A stretch of 64,000 bases of DNA. It comes from JBFXJF01 sp050175155 (GTDB taxonomy: Bacteria; Bacillota; Bacilli; Tepidibacillales; Tepidibacillaceae). Below are positions 8,038-16,555 of this stretch, in pieces; position 1 is the stretch's first letter; the number at the start of each line of letters is the position of its first letter. The stretch covers positions 1 to 64,000 of the forward strand of contig JBFXJF010000008.1 of the NCBI GenBank assembly GCA_050175155.1, in the 5' to 3' direction. The translations under genes were made by a program, and so were the position numbers. The notes under the pieces were generated by a model. That model had not been told where the DNA came from. It saw nothing but the letters and a program-made list of their open reading frames with translations, and ran no database searches.

Positions 8038-9411
8038 TTATTTACCAACACAAAATTTAGAAAAAATCTGGTTGGCTAAATCTTCATCTATTGACTCCCC
8101 AATTATTTCACCTAACGTCTCGTATGTGTTATTAATATCTATCGATACAATATCAATTGGTATTAATTCTTCTATTGCCTTAATTGCATCACATAAATTG
8201 CTTTCTGCCCTTTTGAGTAATATTATGTGTCTTGAATTTGATACATAAGTTAAATCATCAGAACTTATCCCGCCGGTAAAAAAAAGTTCCTCTATAGCAT
8301 TTTCAAGATCAGTAATACCCTTTCCAAAAATTAATGAAGTATAAATAAAATTAACATTCTTTAATTTATTTTTAATTAAGTTATCTTCGATTTTTTTCGG
8401 TAAATCTATTTTATTTATAACTACAATTACTTTGTTATCTATTAGTAAATCTAATAATTCCAAATCCTCATCTATAAGACTCTCATTATTATTAAAAACT
8501 AATAATACTAAGTCTGCCTCTAATAATACTTTTTTAGATTTCTCCACCCCTAATCTTTCTACTATATCTTCCGTTCTCCTAATTCCCGCAGTATCAATTA
8601 GTTTTAGTGGTATTCCCTTGATATTTATATATTCTTCAATAATATCTCTAGTTGTTCCTGGGACATCTGTGACTATCGCCCTATTCTCCTTAGTCATTAC
8701 ATTTAATAATGAAGATTTACCAACGTTTGGACGACCAATAATTGCTATTGATAATCCTTCTCTTAATATTTTCCCTTCATTTGAATGTTCTAATAAAAAG
8801 GATATCTCATTTTTTATAGATGAAATTGTCTCTAGTAAATATTCGTAACTAACTTCATCAATATCATGCTCTGGATAATCTATGTTTACTTCAATGAATG
8901 CAAGGATTTCTAAAATATTTTCTCTTATATTTTTAATCTTTTTAGATAATTCCCCTTCTATTTGTTTTAATGCTACTTTAGTTGATCTATCAGTTTTAGA
9001 CCGAATTAAATCAATTATAGCCTCTGCTTGAGATAAATCAATACGACCATTTAAAAAAGCCCTTTTACTAAATTCGCCAGGCTCTGCAATTCTTGCTCCA
9101 TTTTCGATTATTGTAGTAAAGACCTTACTAACAACAGTTATTCCCCCGTGGCAATTAACTTCAACAACATCTTCTTTTGTAAAAGTTTTAGGAGCACGCA
9201 TAACGGTTACTAAAACCTCATCAAGTATATTATCATTCTTATCTTTAATAAATCCATAGTGAACAGTATGACTATTAACATTTGATAATTTAACTTTACC
9301 TTTAAATAATGAATCTATAATTTCAATTGCCAAGTCACCACTTATTCGGATTATTGCAATTCCAGCTTCACCTATTGGTGTTGATATAGCAGCAATTGTG
9401 TCCAATTCCAT
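8038..9411 (-). CDS. mnmE: tRNA modification GTPase MnmE (TrmE)
   Basis: The 457-residue protein has an N-terminal folate-binding domain, a helical domain and an inserted G domain (about residues 215-375). The G domain shows the P-loop GRPNVGKSSLLN, the switch DVPGTTRD, DTAGIR and NKIDLP. It ends with the family's C-x-G-K motif (FCVGK). It works with MnmG at U34 of tRNA. Start MELDTIAAISTPIG is typical. A terminator at 9503-9532 separates it from jag, so it probably heads the mnmE-mnmG-rsmG operon. Confidence 0.97.
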   Translation of the reverse strand: MELDTIAAISTPIGEAGIAIIRISGDLAIEIIDSLFKGKVKLSNVNSHTVHYGFIKDKNDNILDEVLVTVMRAPKTFTKEDVVEVNCHGGITVVSKVFTTIIENGARIAEPGEFSKRAFLNGRIDLSQAEAIIDLIRSKTDRSTKVALKQIEGELSKKIKNIRENILEILAFIEVNIDYPEHDIDEVSYEYLLETISSIKNEISFLLEHSNEGKILREGLSIAIIGRPNVGKSSLLNVMTKENRAIVTDVPGTTRDIIEEYINIKGIPLKLIDTAGIRRTEDIVERLGVEKSKKVLLEADLVLLVFNNNESLIDEDLELLDLLIDNKVIVVINKIDLPKKIEDNLIKNKLKNVNFIYTSLIFGKGITDLENAIEELFFTGGISSDDLTYVSNSRHIILLKRAESNLCDAIKAIEELIPIDIVSIDINNTYETLGEIIGESIDEDLANQIFSKFCVGK

Positions 9412-9502
9412 CTATGTTCACCTCTATATTAATTCTTTTAGATATTAGAATAGCATATTTCTATAAAAAGAACAAAACTATGTCTATCTGCTAATCTTAA
9501 TA

Positions 9503-9532
9503 TAAAAATATCCTGTATAACATACAGGATAT
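9503..9532 (-). terminator. Terminator between jag and mnmE
   Basis: An 11-bp perfect stem ATATCCTGTAT / ATACAGGATAT with a 3-base loop is followed on the minus strand by TTTTTAT. It ends the rpmH-rnpA-yidD-yidC-jag block. Confidence 0.85.
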
Positions 9533-9543
9533 ATCTTAGAAAA

Positions 9544-10173
9544 TCATTTTTTTGAAATTACAACTTTTCTATATGGTTCTTCACCTTGGCTCTTTGTCAC
9601 TACATTACTGCTATCTTGTAATCGCGAATGTATTATTTTTCTTTCTAATGGTGTCATCGGCTCTAGTATAACCTCTTTACCAGTTTTAATTACATTATAA
9701 GCTAATTTATCAGCTAAACTTTCTAGTGTTTCTCTTCTTCTTTTACGATAATTCTCAGCATCTAGAACTATCCTAACTCTTCCCTCGTTTTTGTTTTTAT
9801 TGGCAACAATATTAACTAAGTATTGAAGAGAATCAAGAGTCTCTCCTCTTCTTCCAATTAAAACACCTAAATCTTGTCCAATAAAATTAATTAAAATATG
9901 ATCATCTTTTTCATAATGTTCTAACTGTACTACAAGGTTCATACTCCTAAATACTTTTTTTAAAAAAAGTAACGCATCTTCAACAGCATCAACTTTTTCC
10001 GGTAGTAACTCTACTTGAACTACTGCCTCACTCGTTCCCATTAATCCAAACAATCTTTTACTAGGTTGATTTATAATTTTAATATCTACCTTATCACTAG
10101 TTGTTTCAAGTTGTTTAAGCGCTGAATAGACAGCTTCTTTTACAGTCTTGCCAGTAGCTACTATTTTTTCCAT
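9544..10173 (-). CDS. jag: RNA-binding protein Jag (KhpB)
   Basis: The 209-residue protein has the Jag N-terminal domain (about 1-55), a KH domain (about 75-150, with LGVLIGRRGETLDSLQYLVN) and an R3H domain (about 150-209, with PLERKIIHSRLQ carrying the R-x3-H motif). Jag/KhpB binds RNA with KhpA and influences cell elongation in Gram-positive bacteria. It follows yidC after 12 bases, the standard arrangement. Confidence 0.95.
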   Translation of the reverse strand: MEKIVATGKTVKEAVYSALKQLETTSDKVDIKIINQPSKRLFGLMGTSEAVVQVELLPEKVDAVEDALLFLKKVFRSMNLVVQLEHYEKDDHILINFIGQDLGVLIGRRGETLDSLQYLVNIVANKNKNEGRVRIVLDAENYRKRRRETLESLADKLAYNVIKTGKEVILEPMTPLERKIIHSRLQDSSNVVTKSQGEEPYRKVVISKK

Positions 10174-10185
10174 TAAGGTGCCCCC

Positions 10186-10926
10186 TTAAGTTTTTGGTTT
10201 ATCCTTATAGACAACTAAATTTTGGACTATTCCAAACGTATTACCTACAACCCAATATAATGCTAATGCAGAAGGTAAGCTTGCTCCAATAAATAAAATC
10301 ATTAATGGCATAAAATATAATAGTAATTTTTGTTGAGTTGCAGCTTGTGGTGTAGCAGCAACCATTTTTGTTGACTTTGTTTGAAAATATGTAGCTATTG
10401 CAGCTAAAACTGGTAAAATATATAACGGATCTGGAACACCTAACTCTAGCCATAAAAATGTAGATTCTGCAATATGTGTGTTTCTAATTATTGCATGATA
10501 TAAAGCTATTAAAACAACCATCTGAACCATAATAGGCAAGCATCCACCTAAAGGGTTAACATTGTTTTTTTGCAACAGTTTCATATATTCTTCATTCATT
10601 TTGGTTTTATCATCTTTGTATTCTTCTCTTAGTTTTGTAATTTCTGGTTGTAATTTTTGCATTCCTCTAGTACTTTTTATCTGAGTTATCATTAGAGGTA
10701 AAACTAATAATCTTATTAAAATTGTTGTAATTATAATTGATATTCCATAATTTTTAAGAAATATTCCAGCAAAAAAATCTAATGTCCAAGATATAGGATA
10801 TACAAAATATTTATCCCAAAATCCATTATTCGGATCTATTGGTTTTTTAAGATCTTCAGCAGAACAACCTGTACTTAATAAAACTATAGCAATTAATAGT
10901 AAAATAAATATTATTTTTTTATTCAC
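10186..10926 (-). CDS. yidC: Membrane protein insertase YidC (SpoIIIJ/OxaA type)
   Basis: The 246-residue protein has a lipoprotein signal (LLSTGC, lipobox Cys at about residue 21) and five membrane segments expected of Gram-positive YidC. A conserved Arg lies in the first conserved segment (TILIRLLVLPLMI). The C-terminal tail is short and basic. It inserts membrane proteins alone or with Sec; B. subtilis SpoIIIJ is also needed in the forespore. The stop region overlaps nothing; the start overlaps yidD's stop by 4 bases. Confidence 0.96.
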   Translation of the reverse strand: MNKKIIFILLLIAIVLLSTGCSAEDLKKPIDPNNGFWDKYFVYPISWTLDFFAGIFLKNYGISIIITTILIRLLVLPLMITQIKSTRGMQKLQPEITKLREEYKDDKTKMNEEYMKLLQKNNVNPLGGCLPIMVQMVVLIALYHAIIRNTHIAESTFLWLELGVPDPLYILPVLAAIATYFQTKSTKMVAATPQAATQQKLLLYFMPLMILFIGASLPSALALYWVVGNTFGIVQNLVVYKDKPKT

Positions 10927-11177
10927 TCATATTCCTCCTTTATTTTCTTTTTAGGTGGTACAGGGTCCAATCCACCAGGGTGCAATGGATGACATTTTAA
11001 AATTCTCTTTACAGTTAACCAACCACCTTTTAAGGCTCCGTGAACTTCAATTGCTTCTATGCCATAATGAGAACATGTCGGATAAAACCGGCATGTAGGA
11101 GGTTTTAATGGTGATATAAAAATCTGGTAAAACCTTATTACTAACTGAAATATTTTCTTCAATATTTTAAACCCCAT
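10923..11177 (-). CDS. yidD: Membrane protein insertion efficiency factor YidD
   Basis: The 84-residue protein matches the YidD family: IRFYQIFISPLKPPTCRFYP, CSHYGIEAIEVHG and a C-terminal KCHPLHPGGLDPVP. It is thought to help YidC-dependent insertion at the inner face of the membrane. It lies between rnpA and yidC, overlapping yidC by 4 bases, as in most bacteria. Confidence 0.96.
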   Translation of the reverse strand: MGFKILKKIFQLVIRFYQIFISPLKPPTCRFYPTCSHYGIEAIEVHGALKGGWLTVKRILKCHPLHPGGLDPVPPKKKIKEEYE

Positions 11178-11197
11178 ATCATTTCATTTTAATTATA

Positions 11198-11563
11198 TTA
11201 AGAATTAATTTCTGTTTTTTTAATTAAAAGATCAGATTTTTTTAGTAAATCAATGATACTTCTTTCGATATCTTTATATTTCATATCTATAATAGGTTTT
11301 CTAGCAATGATAATAAGGTCTATATTTTTTTTAATTTTAATTTGTTTTAATTTATTATGTAGAACCTCTTTAATAAGACGTTTTATTCTATTTCTCAATA
11401 CCGCATTTCCTATTTTTTTACTCACTGAAATACCTATTCTATACTCTTCAACAGTGTAGTTATTAAAAATATAGACAACCAATTCTCTATTTGAATAAGA
11501 TTTCCCTCTAATATATATTCTTTTAAAATCTTTTCTTTTTTTTAACCTGTATTTTCTTTGCAA
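11198..11563 (-). CDS. rnpA: Ribonuclease P protein component
   Basis: The 121-residue basic protein has the RNR motif (RNRIKRLIKEV) and an N-terminal KKRKDFKRIYIRGK. It assists RNase P RNA in trimming tRNA 5' ends. I choose the TTG at 11561-11563: GGGGGT lies 7 bases before it. The GTG at 11578, five codons upstream, overlaps that ribosome site and is unlikely. A perfect 10-bp inverted repeat abuts the ribosome site. Confidence 0.94.
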   Translation of the reverse strand: MQRKYRLKKRKDFKRIYIRGKSYSNRELVVYIFNNYTVEEYRIGISVSKKIGNAVLRNRIKRLIKEVLHNKLKQIKIKKNIDLIIIARKPIIDMKYKDIERSIIDLLKKSDLLIKKTEINS

Positions 11564-11575
11564 AAAAATTACCCC

Positions 11576-11600
11576 CACATAGATATAAAGTATCTATGTG
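11576..11600 (-). repeat. Perfect inverted repeat touching the rnpA ribosome site
   Basis: CACATAGATA (11576-11585) and TATCTATGTG (11591-11600) are exact inverse arms with a 5-base loop. A further ACATAGATA copy occurs about 20 bases away near 11619. In the mRNA it would form a hairpin directly before the GGGGGT of rnpA and could affect its translation. Confidence 0.6.
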
Positions 11601-11646
11601 AAAGTATATCTAAAAAACATAGATATTAAAACTATTATATTAAGAT

Positions 11647-11669
11647 AAAAAAAGCCACTTTTTTGTGGC
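11647..11669 (-). terminator. Terminator/attenuator between rpmH and rnpA
   Basis: On the minus strand GCCAC-AAAAAA-GTGGC is followed by seven Ts, immediately after the rpmH stop. It would lower expression of rnpA relative to rpmH. Confidence 0.8.
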
Positions 11670-11671
11670 CG

Positions 11672-11806
11672 TTATGCTGATATTACTTTTCTACCTTTTC
11701 TTCTACGTGCACTTAATACTCTTCGACCGTTTTTTGTACTCATTCTAATACGAAATCCATGAACTTTGCTTCTTTTTCTGACATTAGGTCTATATGTTGG
11801 TTGCAT
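11672..11806 (-). CDS. rpmH: 50S ribosomal protein L34
   Basis: The 44-residue protein begins MQPTYRPNVRKRSKVHGFR and ends RRKGRKVISA, a full-length L34. It is a small, highly basic protein of the large ribosomal subunit. The ribosome site GAGGGG lies before the ATG at 11806. It is the last minus-strand gene before oriC and leads the rpmH-rnpA-yidD-yidC-jag cluster. Confidence 0.97.
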   Translation of the reverse strand: MQPTYRPNVRKRSKVHGFRIRMSTKNGRRVLSARRRKGRKVISA

Positions 11807-12213
11807 ATATAAACACCCCTCTTTAATAAATATATGATAATCTTATTAAGACACTCTGATTTATTTTATCAAAAATTAAATAATTGTGTCAACTATTGAT
11901 TTGTTTCAAAATTATTTAACATTGTTTTGTTGATAAAATATTTAAGTAATTTACTTATACATATTTAAATAACAACTTATCCACAAAATATAGTACTGTT
12001 ATTAACTTATATACACAATTTATAGATATTGTTGATATCCTAAAGAAAATCATTGATTATATAAGTATTATTTGATATCATTTTTACTAAATTATATGTT
12101 AATAATATATATAAAAAAATACTTATACACAAGAAGTGGATAAAGTTGTGGACAAATTCCCTTGTTGTGGATTTTTTTTCATTTTTTTTTAATTTAATGC
12201 AAGGAGGTTTACT
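11807..12213. other. oriC, upstream module with DnaA boxes
   Basis: This 407-base AT-rich spacer between divergent rpmH and dnaA holds a perfect DnaA box TTATCCACA (11977-11985). One-mismatch boxes are TTATACACA (12123-12131) and, on the minus strand, TTATCCACT (12135-12143) and TTGTCCACA (12147-12155). Weaker two-mismatch sites are at 11955, 12007 and 12166. The cluster at 12123-12174 lies close to the dnaA start and may also autoregulate dnaA. The strand switch of all genes here supports an origin. Confidence 0.9.
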
Positions 12214-13569
12214 ATGGAACAATTAAATAATATATGGGATAAAGTTTTATCAGTTATTGAAACAAAATTAAGTAAACCTAGTTTTGAAACATGGTTAAAA
12301 TCAACCAAAGTTATATCTTTAGTTGATAACACTCTTACTATTGTTGCACCAAATATATTTGCACGTGACTGGCTTGAATCAAGGTACTCTAATCTAATTA
12401 AAGATACTTTAAATGACATTACAGGTGAAAAACTTGACATAAAATTTATAATTCCCTATTCAATAAACACTGTTGATAGTCAATCAAATACTCTACTAAA
12501 TAATAACTTAAATAATGATATAAAAATAAACAATGATAAAGATTTAACCCCCGCTTTTAATCCAAAATATATTTTTGATACATTTGTAATAGGTTCTGGT
12601 AACCGCTTTGCTCATGCAGCATCCCTTGCTGTAGCTGAAGCTCCTGCAAAAGCTTATAATCCACTTTTTATATATGGTGGTGTTGGTTTAGGAAAAACCC
12701 ATTTAATGCAAGCAATTGGACATTATGTTATAGATAATAACCCTAATTTGAAAGTACTTTATATAACCTCTGAAAAGTTCACAAATGAATTTATAAACTC
12801 TATCCGGGATAATAAAACAGTTGAATTTCGCAATAAATATAGAAATATTGATGTATTACTGATTGATGATATTCAATTTTTAGCTAAAAAAGAGCAAACT
12901 CAAGAGGAATTCTTTCACACCTTTAATACCCTACATGAAGCTAATAAACAAATTATAATTTCTAGTGATAGACCACCAAAAGAAATTCCTACACTAGAGG
13001 ATAGACTTCGATCAAGATTTGAATGGGGCTTAATAACTGATATTCAAGCACCTGATTTAGAAACAAGAATTGCAATCTTAAAAAAGAAAGCAACATCTGA
13101 AAACTTAGATATTCCAAATGATGTAATGAATTATATAGCTAATCAAATAAATACAAATATCAGAGAATTAGAAGGTGCACTAATAAGAATAGTTGCATAT
13201 TCATCATTAATTAATAAAGATATGAACGTGGAACTTGCAACAGAGGCTTTAAAAGATATTATCCCTTCATCAAAACCCAAAACAATAACAATTGAATTAA
13301 TTCAGCAGGTAGTTGCTAGTAATTATAATTTAAAAATTGATGAACTAAAAGGCAAAAAAAGAATTCAAAATGTTGTATTTCCAAGACAAATAGCAATGTA
13401 TATAGTTAGAGAATTAACTGATAATTCTTTACCAAAAATAGGAGAGGAATTTGGTGGTAGAGATCATTCCACTGTTATACATGCTTATGAAAAAATAAAA
13501 AATAAATTATTAACTGATCCTCAGTTAGAGAATACAATTAATAATTTAATAGAAAAAATTAAAAAATAA
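12214..13569 (+). CDS. dnaA: Chromosomal replication initiator DnaA
   Basis: The 451-residue protein has domain I (about 1-75), a variable Asn-rich linker (about 90-110), the AAA+ domain III with Walker A GGVGLGKTHL and Walker B VLLIDDIQFL, and domain IV with the DnaA-box-binding signature FGGRDHSTVIHAYEKI. It binds DnaA boxes and melts oriC. The start is fixed by AAGGAGG 7 bases before the ATG. DnaA boxes flank the gene on both sides, suggesting autoregulation. Confidence 0.98.
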   Translation: MEQLNNIWDKVLSVIETKLSKPSFETWLKSTKVISLVDNTLTIVAPNIFARDWLESRYSNLIKDTLNDITGEKLDIKFIIPYSINTVDSQSNTLLNNNLNNDIKINNDKDLTPAFNPKYIFDTFVIGSGNRFAHAASLAVAEAPAKAYNPLFIYGGVGLGKTHLMQAIGHYVIDNNPNLKVLYITSEKFTNEFINSIRDNKTVEFRNKYRNIDVLLIDDIQFLAKKEQTQEEFFHTFNTLHEANKQIIISSDRPPKEIPTLEDRLRSRFEWGLITDIQAPDLETRIAILKKKATSENLDIPNDVMNYIANQINTNIRELEGALIRIVAYSSLINKDMNVELATEALKDIIPSSKPKTITIELIQQVVASNYNLKIDELKGKKRIQNVVFPRQIAMYIVRELTDNSLPKIGEEFGGRDHSTVIHAYEKIKNKLLTDPQLENTINNLIEKIKK

Positions 13570-13729
13570 ATTAAATTATTAACATTTTATTAACAGATGT
13601 TTATTTATATCTTTAATGTTTTATATATACTTATTAACATGTTAACATCTATTACTATTATTACTATATAAATAACTTATAAATATATTATTTAAGATTA
13701 AAATTTATTCCTAAATGGAGGAAATAAAA
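13570..13729. other. oriC, downstream module: repeated 9-mers and DnaA-trio-like unwinding region
   Basis: The spacer carries TTATTAACA at 13576, 13587 and 13631, and an inverted-looking TGTTAACAT at 13640-13648. The triplets CTA-TTA-CTA-TTA-TTA-CTA follow at 13649-13666, then an AT-only stretch. In B. subtilis the same spacer holds DnaA boxes followed by such triplets (DnaA-trios), where strands open. The 9-mers differ from TTATCCACA at two positions, so calling them DnaA sites is inference. Confidence 0.65.
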
Positions 13730-14866
13730 ATGCACTTTTTTATTGATAAAAATTCTTTAGTAAATGCAATTTCTCATGTAAGTAAAGCAGTATCTTCTAA
13801 AAATACTATACCTATTTTATCAGGAATAAAATTTGAAGTTTCTCATGAAGGTTTAATTCTTACTGGCAGTGATTCTGATATTACAATTTTAATTACAATA
13901 TCAAAATTAATAAATGAAAACCAAATAGTTAAAATTATTAATGATGGGAAAGTTGTTCTACCAAGATATATAGTAGATATAGTAAAAAAATTACCTAGTG
14001 AGGAAATAGAGTTTAAATTAGTTGATCGCCAAACAGTTATTATTAAGTCAGGATTTTCTGAATTTAGTATTAATAGTTATGATGTTGAAGAATACCCAGA
14101 ATTACCTTTAATAGATAAAGAAAAATCTTTTAATATTGAAAGTAAACTATTAAAAACAATGATTAAGCAAACCAATTTTGCTGTATCTTTTAATGAAAGT
14201 AGACCTATTCTAAGTGGTGTATTATGGAATCTTGATGAAGATACTTTAAAATTAATCTCTACAGATTCTCATCGTTTAGCTATTAGAGAAGGTATAGTTG
14301 ATAATCCTTCCCAAATTAAATTAACTAACGTTGTAATCCCTGGTAAATCTTTACAAGAATTATATAAAATACTTGATAATTACAATACTATAGTGAATAT
14401 TACTGTTACAAATAATCAAATATTAATTAAAATAGATAATCTAATATTTTTTTCTAGATTATTAGATGGAACATATCCTGATATATCCCGTATTATTCCT
14501 AAAAATGGGAATAGTAAAATTGTATTACAAAACACTGTTTTATTAGATGCTATTGAAAGAGCAGCTCTTATAGCAAAAGAATCTAAAAATAATATTGTAA
14601 AATTATCATCATTAGAAAGTAATATAATTGAAATATCATCTAATTTACATGAGATAGGAAAAGTAACAGAAACAATAGAGGTTAAAGAATTTATTGGTGA
14701 AATAATAAAAATATCATTTAATTCTAAATATGTATTAGACGCACTTAAAGTAATAGATAGTAATGAAATATCAATAGAATTCACAGGTGCATTAAGTCCC
14801 TTTGTTATAAAACCAATTGATCATGATAAAATGTTATACCTTATATTACCGATTAGGACGTATTAG
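13730..14866 (+). CDS. dnaN: DNA polymerase III beta subunit (sliding clamp)
   Basis: The 378-residue protein has the three repeated clamp domains. FSRLLDGTYPDISRIIP and a C-terminal MLYLILPIRTY are typical. Dimers encircle DNA and tether polymerases. I choose the ATG at 13730, not the upstream ATG at 13715, because the latter overlaps the GGAGG ribosome site (13717-13721). It lies between dnaA and yaaA as expected. Confidence 0.97.
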   Translation: MHFFIDKNSLVNAISHVSKAVSSKNTIPILSGIKFEVSHEGLILTGSDSDITILITISKLINENQIVKIINDGKVVLPRYIVDIVKKLPSEEIEFKLVDRQTVIIKSGFSEFSINSYDVEEYPELPLIDKEKSFNIESKLLKTMIKQTNFAVSFNESRPILSGVLWNLDEDTLKLISTDSHRLAIREGIVDNPSQIKLTNVVIPGKSLQELYKILDNYNTIVNITVTNNQILIKIDNLIFFSRLLDGTYPDISRIIPKNGNSKIVLQNTVLLDAIERAALIAKESKNNIVKLSSLESNIIEISSNLHEIGKVTETIEVKEFIGEIIKISFNSKYVLDALKVIDSNEISIEFTGALSPFVIKPIDHDKMLYLILPIRTY

Positions 14867-14928
14867 AAATTTAAAAAATAATTTTAATTATAGAAGTATT
14901 TATAAAGTTATTATAAGGAGAGTTTTAG

Positions 14929-15150
14929 ATGTTAGAAATACATATAGATGGTGAATACATAACGCTAGGTCAATTTTTAAAAATGTTAGGTTTGATTCAA
15001 TCGGGGGGAGAAGCTAAATATTTTTTACAAGAAAATAAAGTTACTGTAAATAACGAAAATGAAAATAGACGTGGGAGAAAATTATTTATAAATGATATAA
15101 TATATATTAACGATAAAACTCAATATCAAATAAAAAATAGTGAAGAATAA
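14929..15150 (+). CDS. yaaA: S4-domain RNA-binding protein YaaA (RlbA)
   Basis: The 73-residue protein consists of a single S4 domain: ITLGQFLKMLGLIQSGGEAK followed by VNNENENRRGRKL. The S4 fold binds structured RNA, and RlbA proteins are linked to ribosome assembly. The stop codon overlaps the recF start by one base, so the two are translationally coupled. Confidence 0.93.
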   Translation: MLEIHIDGEYITLGQFLKMLGLIQSGGEAKYFLQENKVTVNNENENRRGRKLFINDIIYINDKTQYQIKNSEE

Positions 15151-16265
15151 TGTATATAAATAATCTTCAATTAAAAAACTTTAGAAATTATAAAGAATTA
15201 GATTTGTTTTTAGAAAATAAAATTAATATTTTTCAAGGAAATAATGCCCAGGGAAAAACAAATATTTTAGAGGCTCTTCATTTATTAGCATTAGCTAAAT
15301 CTCATAGAACTTCTAAAGATAAGGAATTGATAAAATGGGGCAATTCTTTTTCTTTAATTAAAGGAGAATTAAAAAATAGTATAGGAAATTCAAAGTTAGA
15401 ATTACAGATTTATCAAAAAGGTAAAAAAGTTAAAATTAATAATATAGAAAAAAAGAAATTAAGTGAATATATTGGAAAACTAAATGTAGTAATATTTTCA
15501 CCAGAAGATTTAAATTTAGTAAAAGGTAGTCCTCAATTAAGAAGAAAGTTTCTAGATATAGAAATAGGACAAATTAACCCATCCTATATATTTCATCTTG
15601 TACAATACCAAAAAATTATATATCAAAGGAATAACTTATTGAAGGATTTTAGTAGGGAATTAAAGAATAAATTAGAGTTATTAGAACTTTGGAATATTCA
15701 GCTTATTGAACACGGTTCAAAAATAATATTAAAAAGATTGGAGTATATAAAACAATTAGAAAAATGGGCTGAGCAAGTTCATTGGACAATTACTAATGGA
15801 AAAGAAAAACTTAGGATTAAATATAAACCTTCCATTTTATTAGATTTTCCTATTAATGAATTGGAAATTAAACAACAGTTTAAAAAAAAAATAAAAGAAA
15901 TAATAAATCAAGAAATATCAAGAGGTATAACTTTGATTGGGCCACATAGAGACGATATACTTTTATACATAAATGAAATAGATATACAATCGTATGGTTC
16001 TCAAGGACAACAAAGAACAACTGCATTATCAATAAAATTAGCAGAGATAGAATTAATTAATAACAGTATTGGAGAATATCCAATATTGTTGCTTGATGAT
16101 GTATTATCTGAGTTGGATGAAACTCGTCAAACATATTTACTTAAAACTATTGGCAAAAAGGTCCAAACATTTATAACAACAACAAGTATTAATAATATTG
16201 ATCTCAGATCTATACAAGATTCAGCTATTTTTTATGTAGAGAATGGTAAGGTTATTAAGAAATAA
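15150..16265 (+). CDS. recF: DNA replication/repair protein RecF
   Basis: The 371-residue SMC-like ATPase has Walker A GNNAQGKTNILEALH, the signature region YGSQGQQRTTALSIKLAE and Walker B PILLLDDVLSELD. RecF with RecO and RecR loads RecA at single-strand gaps. The Lys-rich, Asn-rich composition follows the AT bias of the region. It is coupled to yaaA and followed by remB after 13 bases. Confidence 0.97.
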   Translation: MYINNLQLKNFRNYKELDLFLENKINIFQGNNAQGKTNILEALHLLALAKSHRTSKDKELIKWGNSFSLIKGELKNSIGNSKLELQIYQKGKKVKINNIEKKKLSEYIGKLNVVIFSPEDLNLVKGSPQLRRKFLDIEIGQINPSYIFHLVQYQKIIYQRNNLLKDFSRELKNKLELLELWNIQLIEHGSKIILKRLEYIKQLEKWAEQVHWTITNGKEKLRIKYKPSILLDFPINELEIKQQFKKKIKEIINQEISRGITLIGPHRDDILLYINEIDIQSYGSQGQQRTTALSIKLAEIELINNSIGEYPILLLDDVLSELDETRQTYLLKTIGKKVQTFITTTSINNIDLRSIQDSAIFYVENGKVIKK

Positions 16266-16278
16266 AGAGGTGGTTTTC

Positions 16279-16512
16279 TTGTTTATTCATATAGGTGGTG
16301 AAAGAGTTCTTAAAACTAAAGATATAATAATTATTATTAATGCTAATGATATTAACTTAAAAAAAAATAGTTCGTTTTTAGAATATTTAGAAAAAGGTCA
16401 TCAAATAGAAAAGATTAAAGATCAAACTAAATCATTTATAATAACAGTAGATAAAATTTATTATTCACCTATATCAAGTTTAACGTTAAGCAAAAGGGCA
16501 AATAATTATTAA
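16279..16512 (+). CDS. remB: RemB/YaaB-like DUF370 protein
   Basis: The 77-residue protein resembles B. subtilis YaaB (RemB): FIHIGGERVLKTKDIIIIIN at the start and VDKIYYSPISSLTLSKRA near the end, spaced as in the extracellular-matrix regulator family. I choose the TTG at 16279, preceded by AGAGGTGG (16266-16273); the longer frame overlaps recF. The related RemA is a DNA-binding biofilm regulator; the role of RemB is less clear. Location between recF and gyrB is conserved. Confidence 0.88.
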   Translation: MFIHIGGERVLKTKDIIIIINANDINLKKNSSFLEYLEKGHQIEKIKDQTKSFIITVDKIYYSPISSLTLSKRANNY

Positions 16513-16555
16513 TAAAAACAAAAATGAATAAGGCAATAGAAATGGAAGGTGTAAA

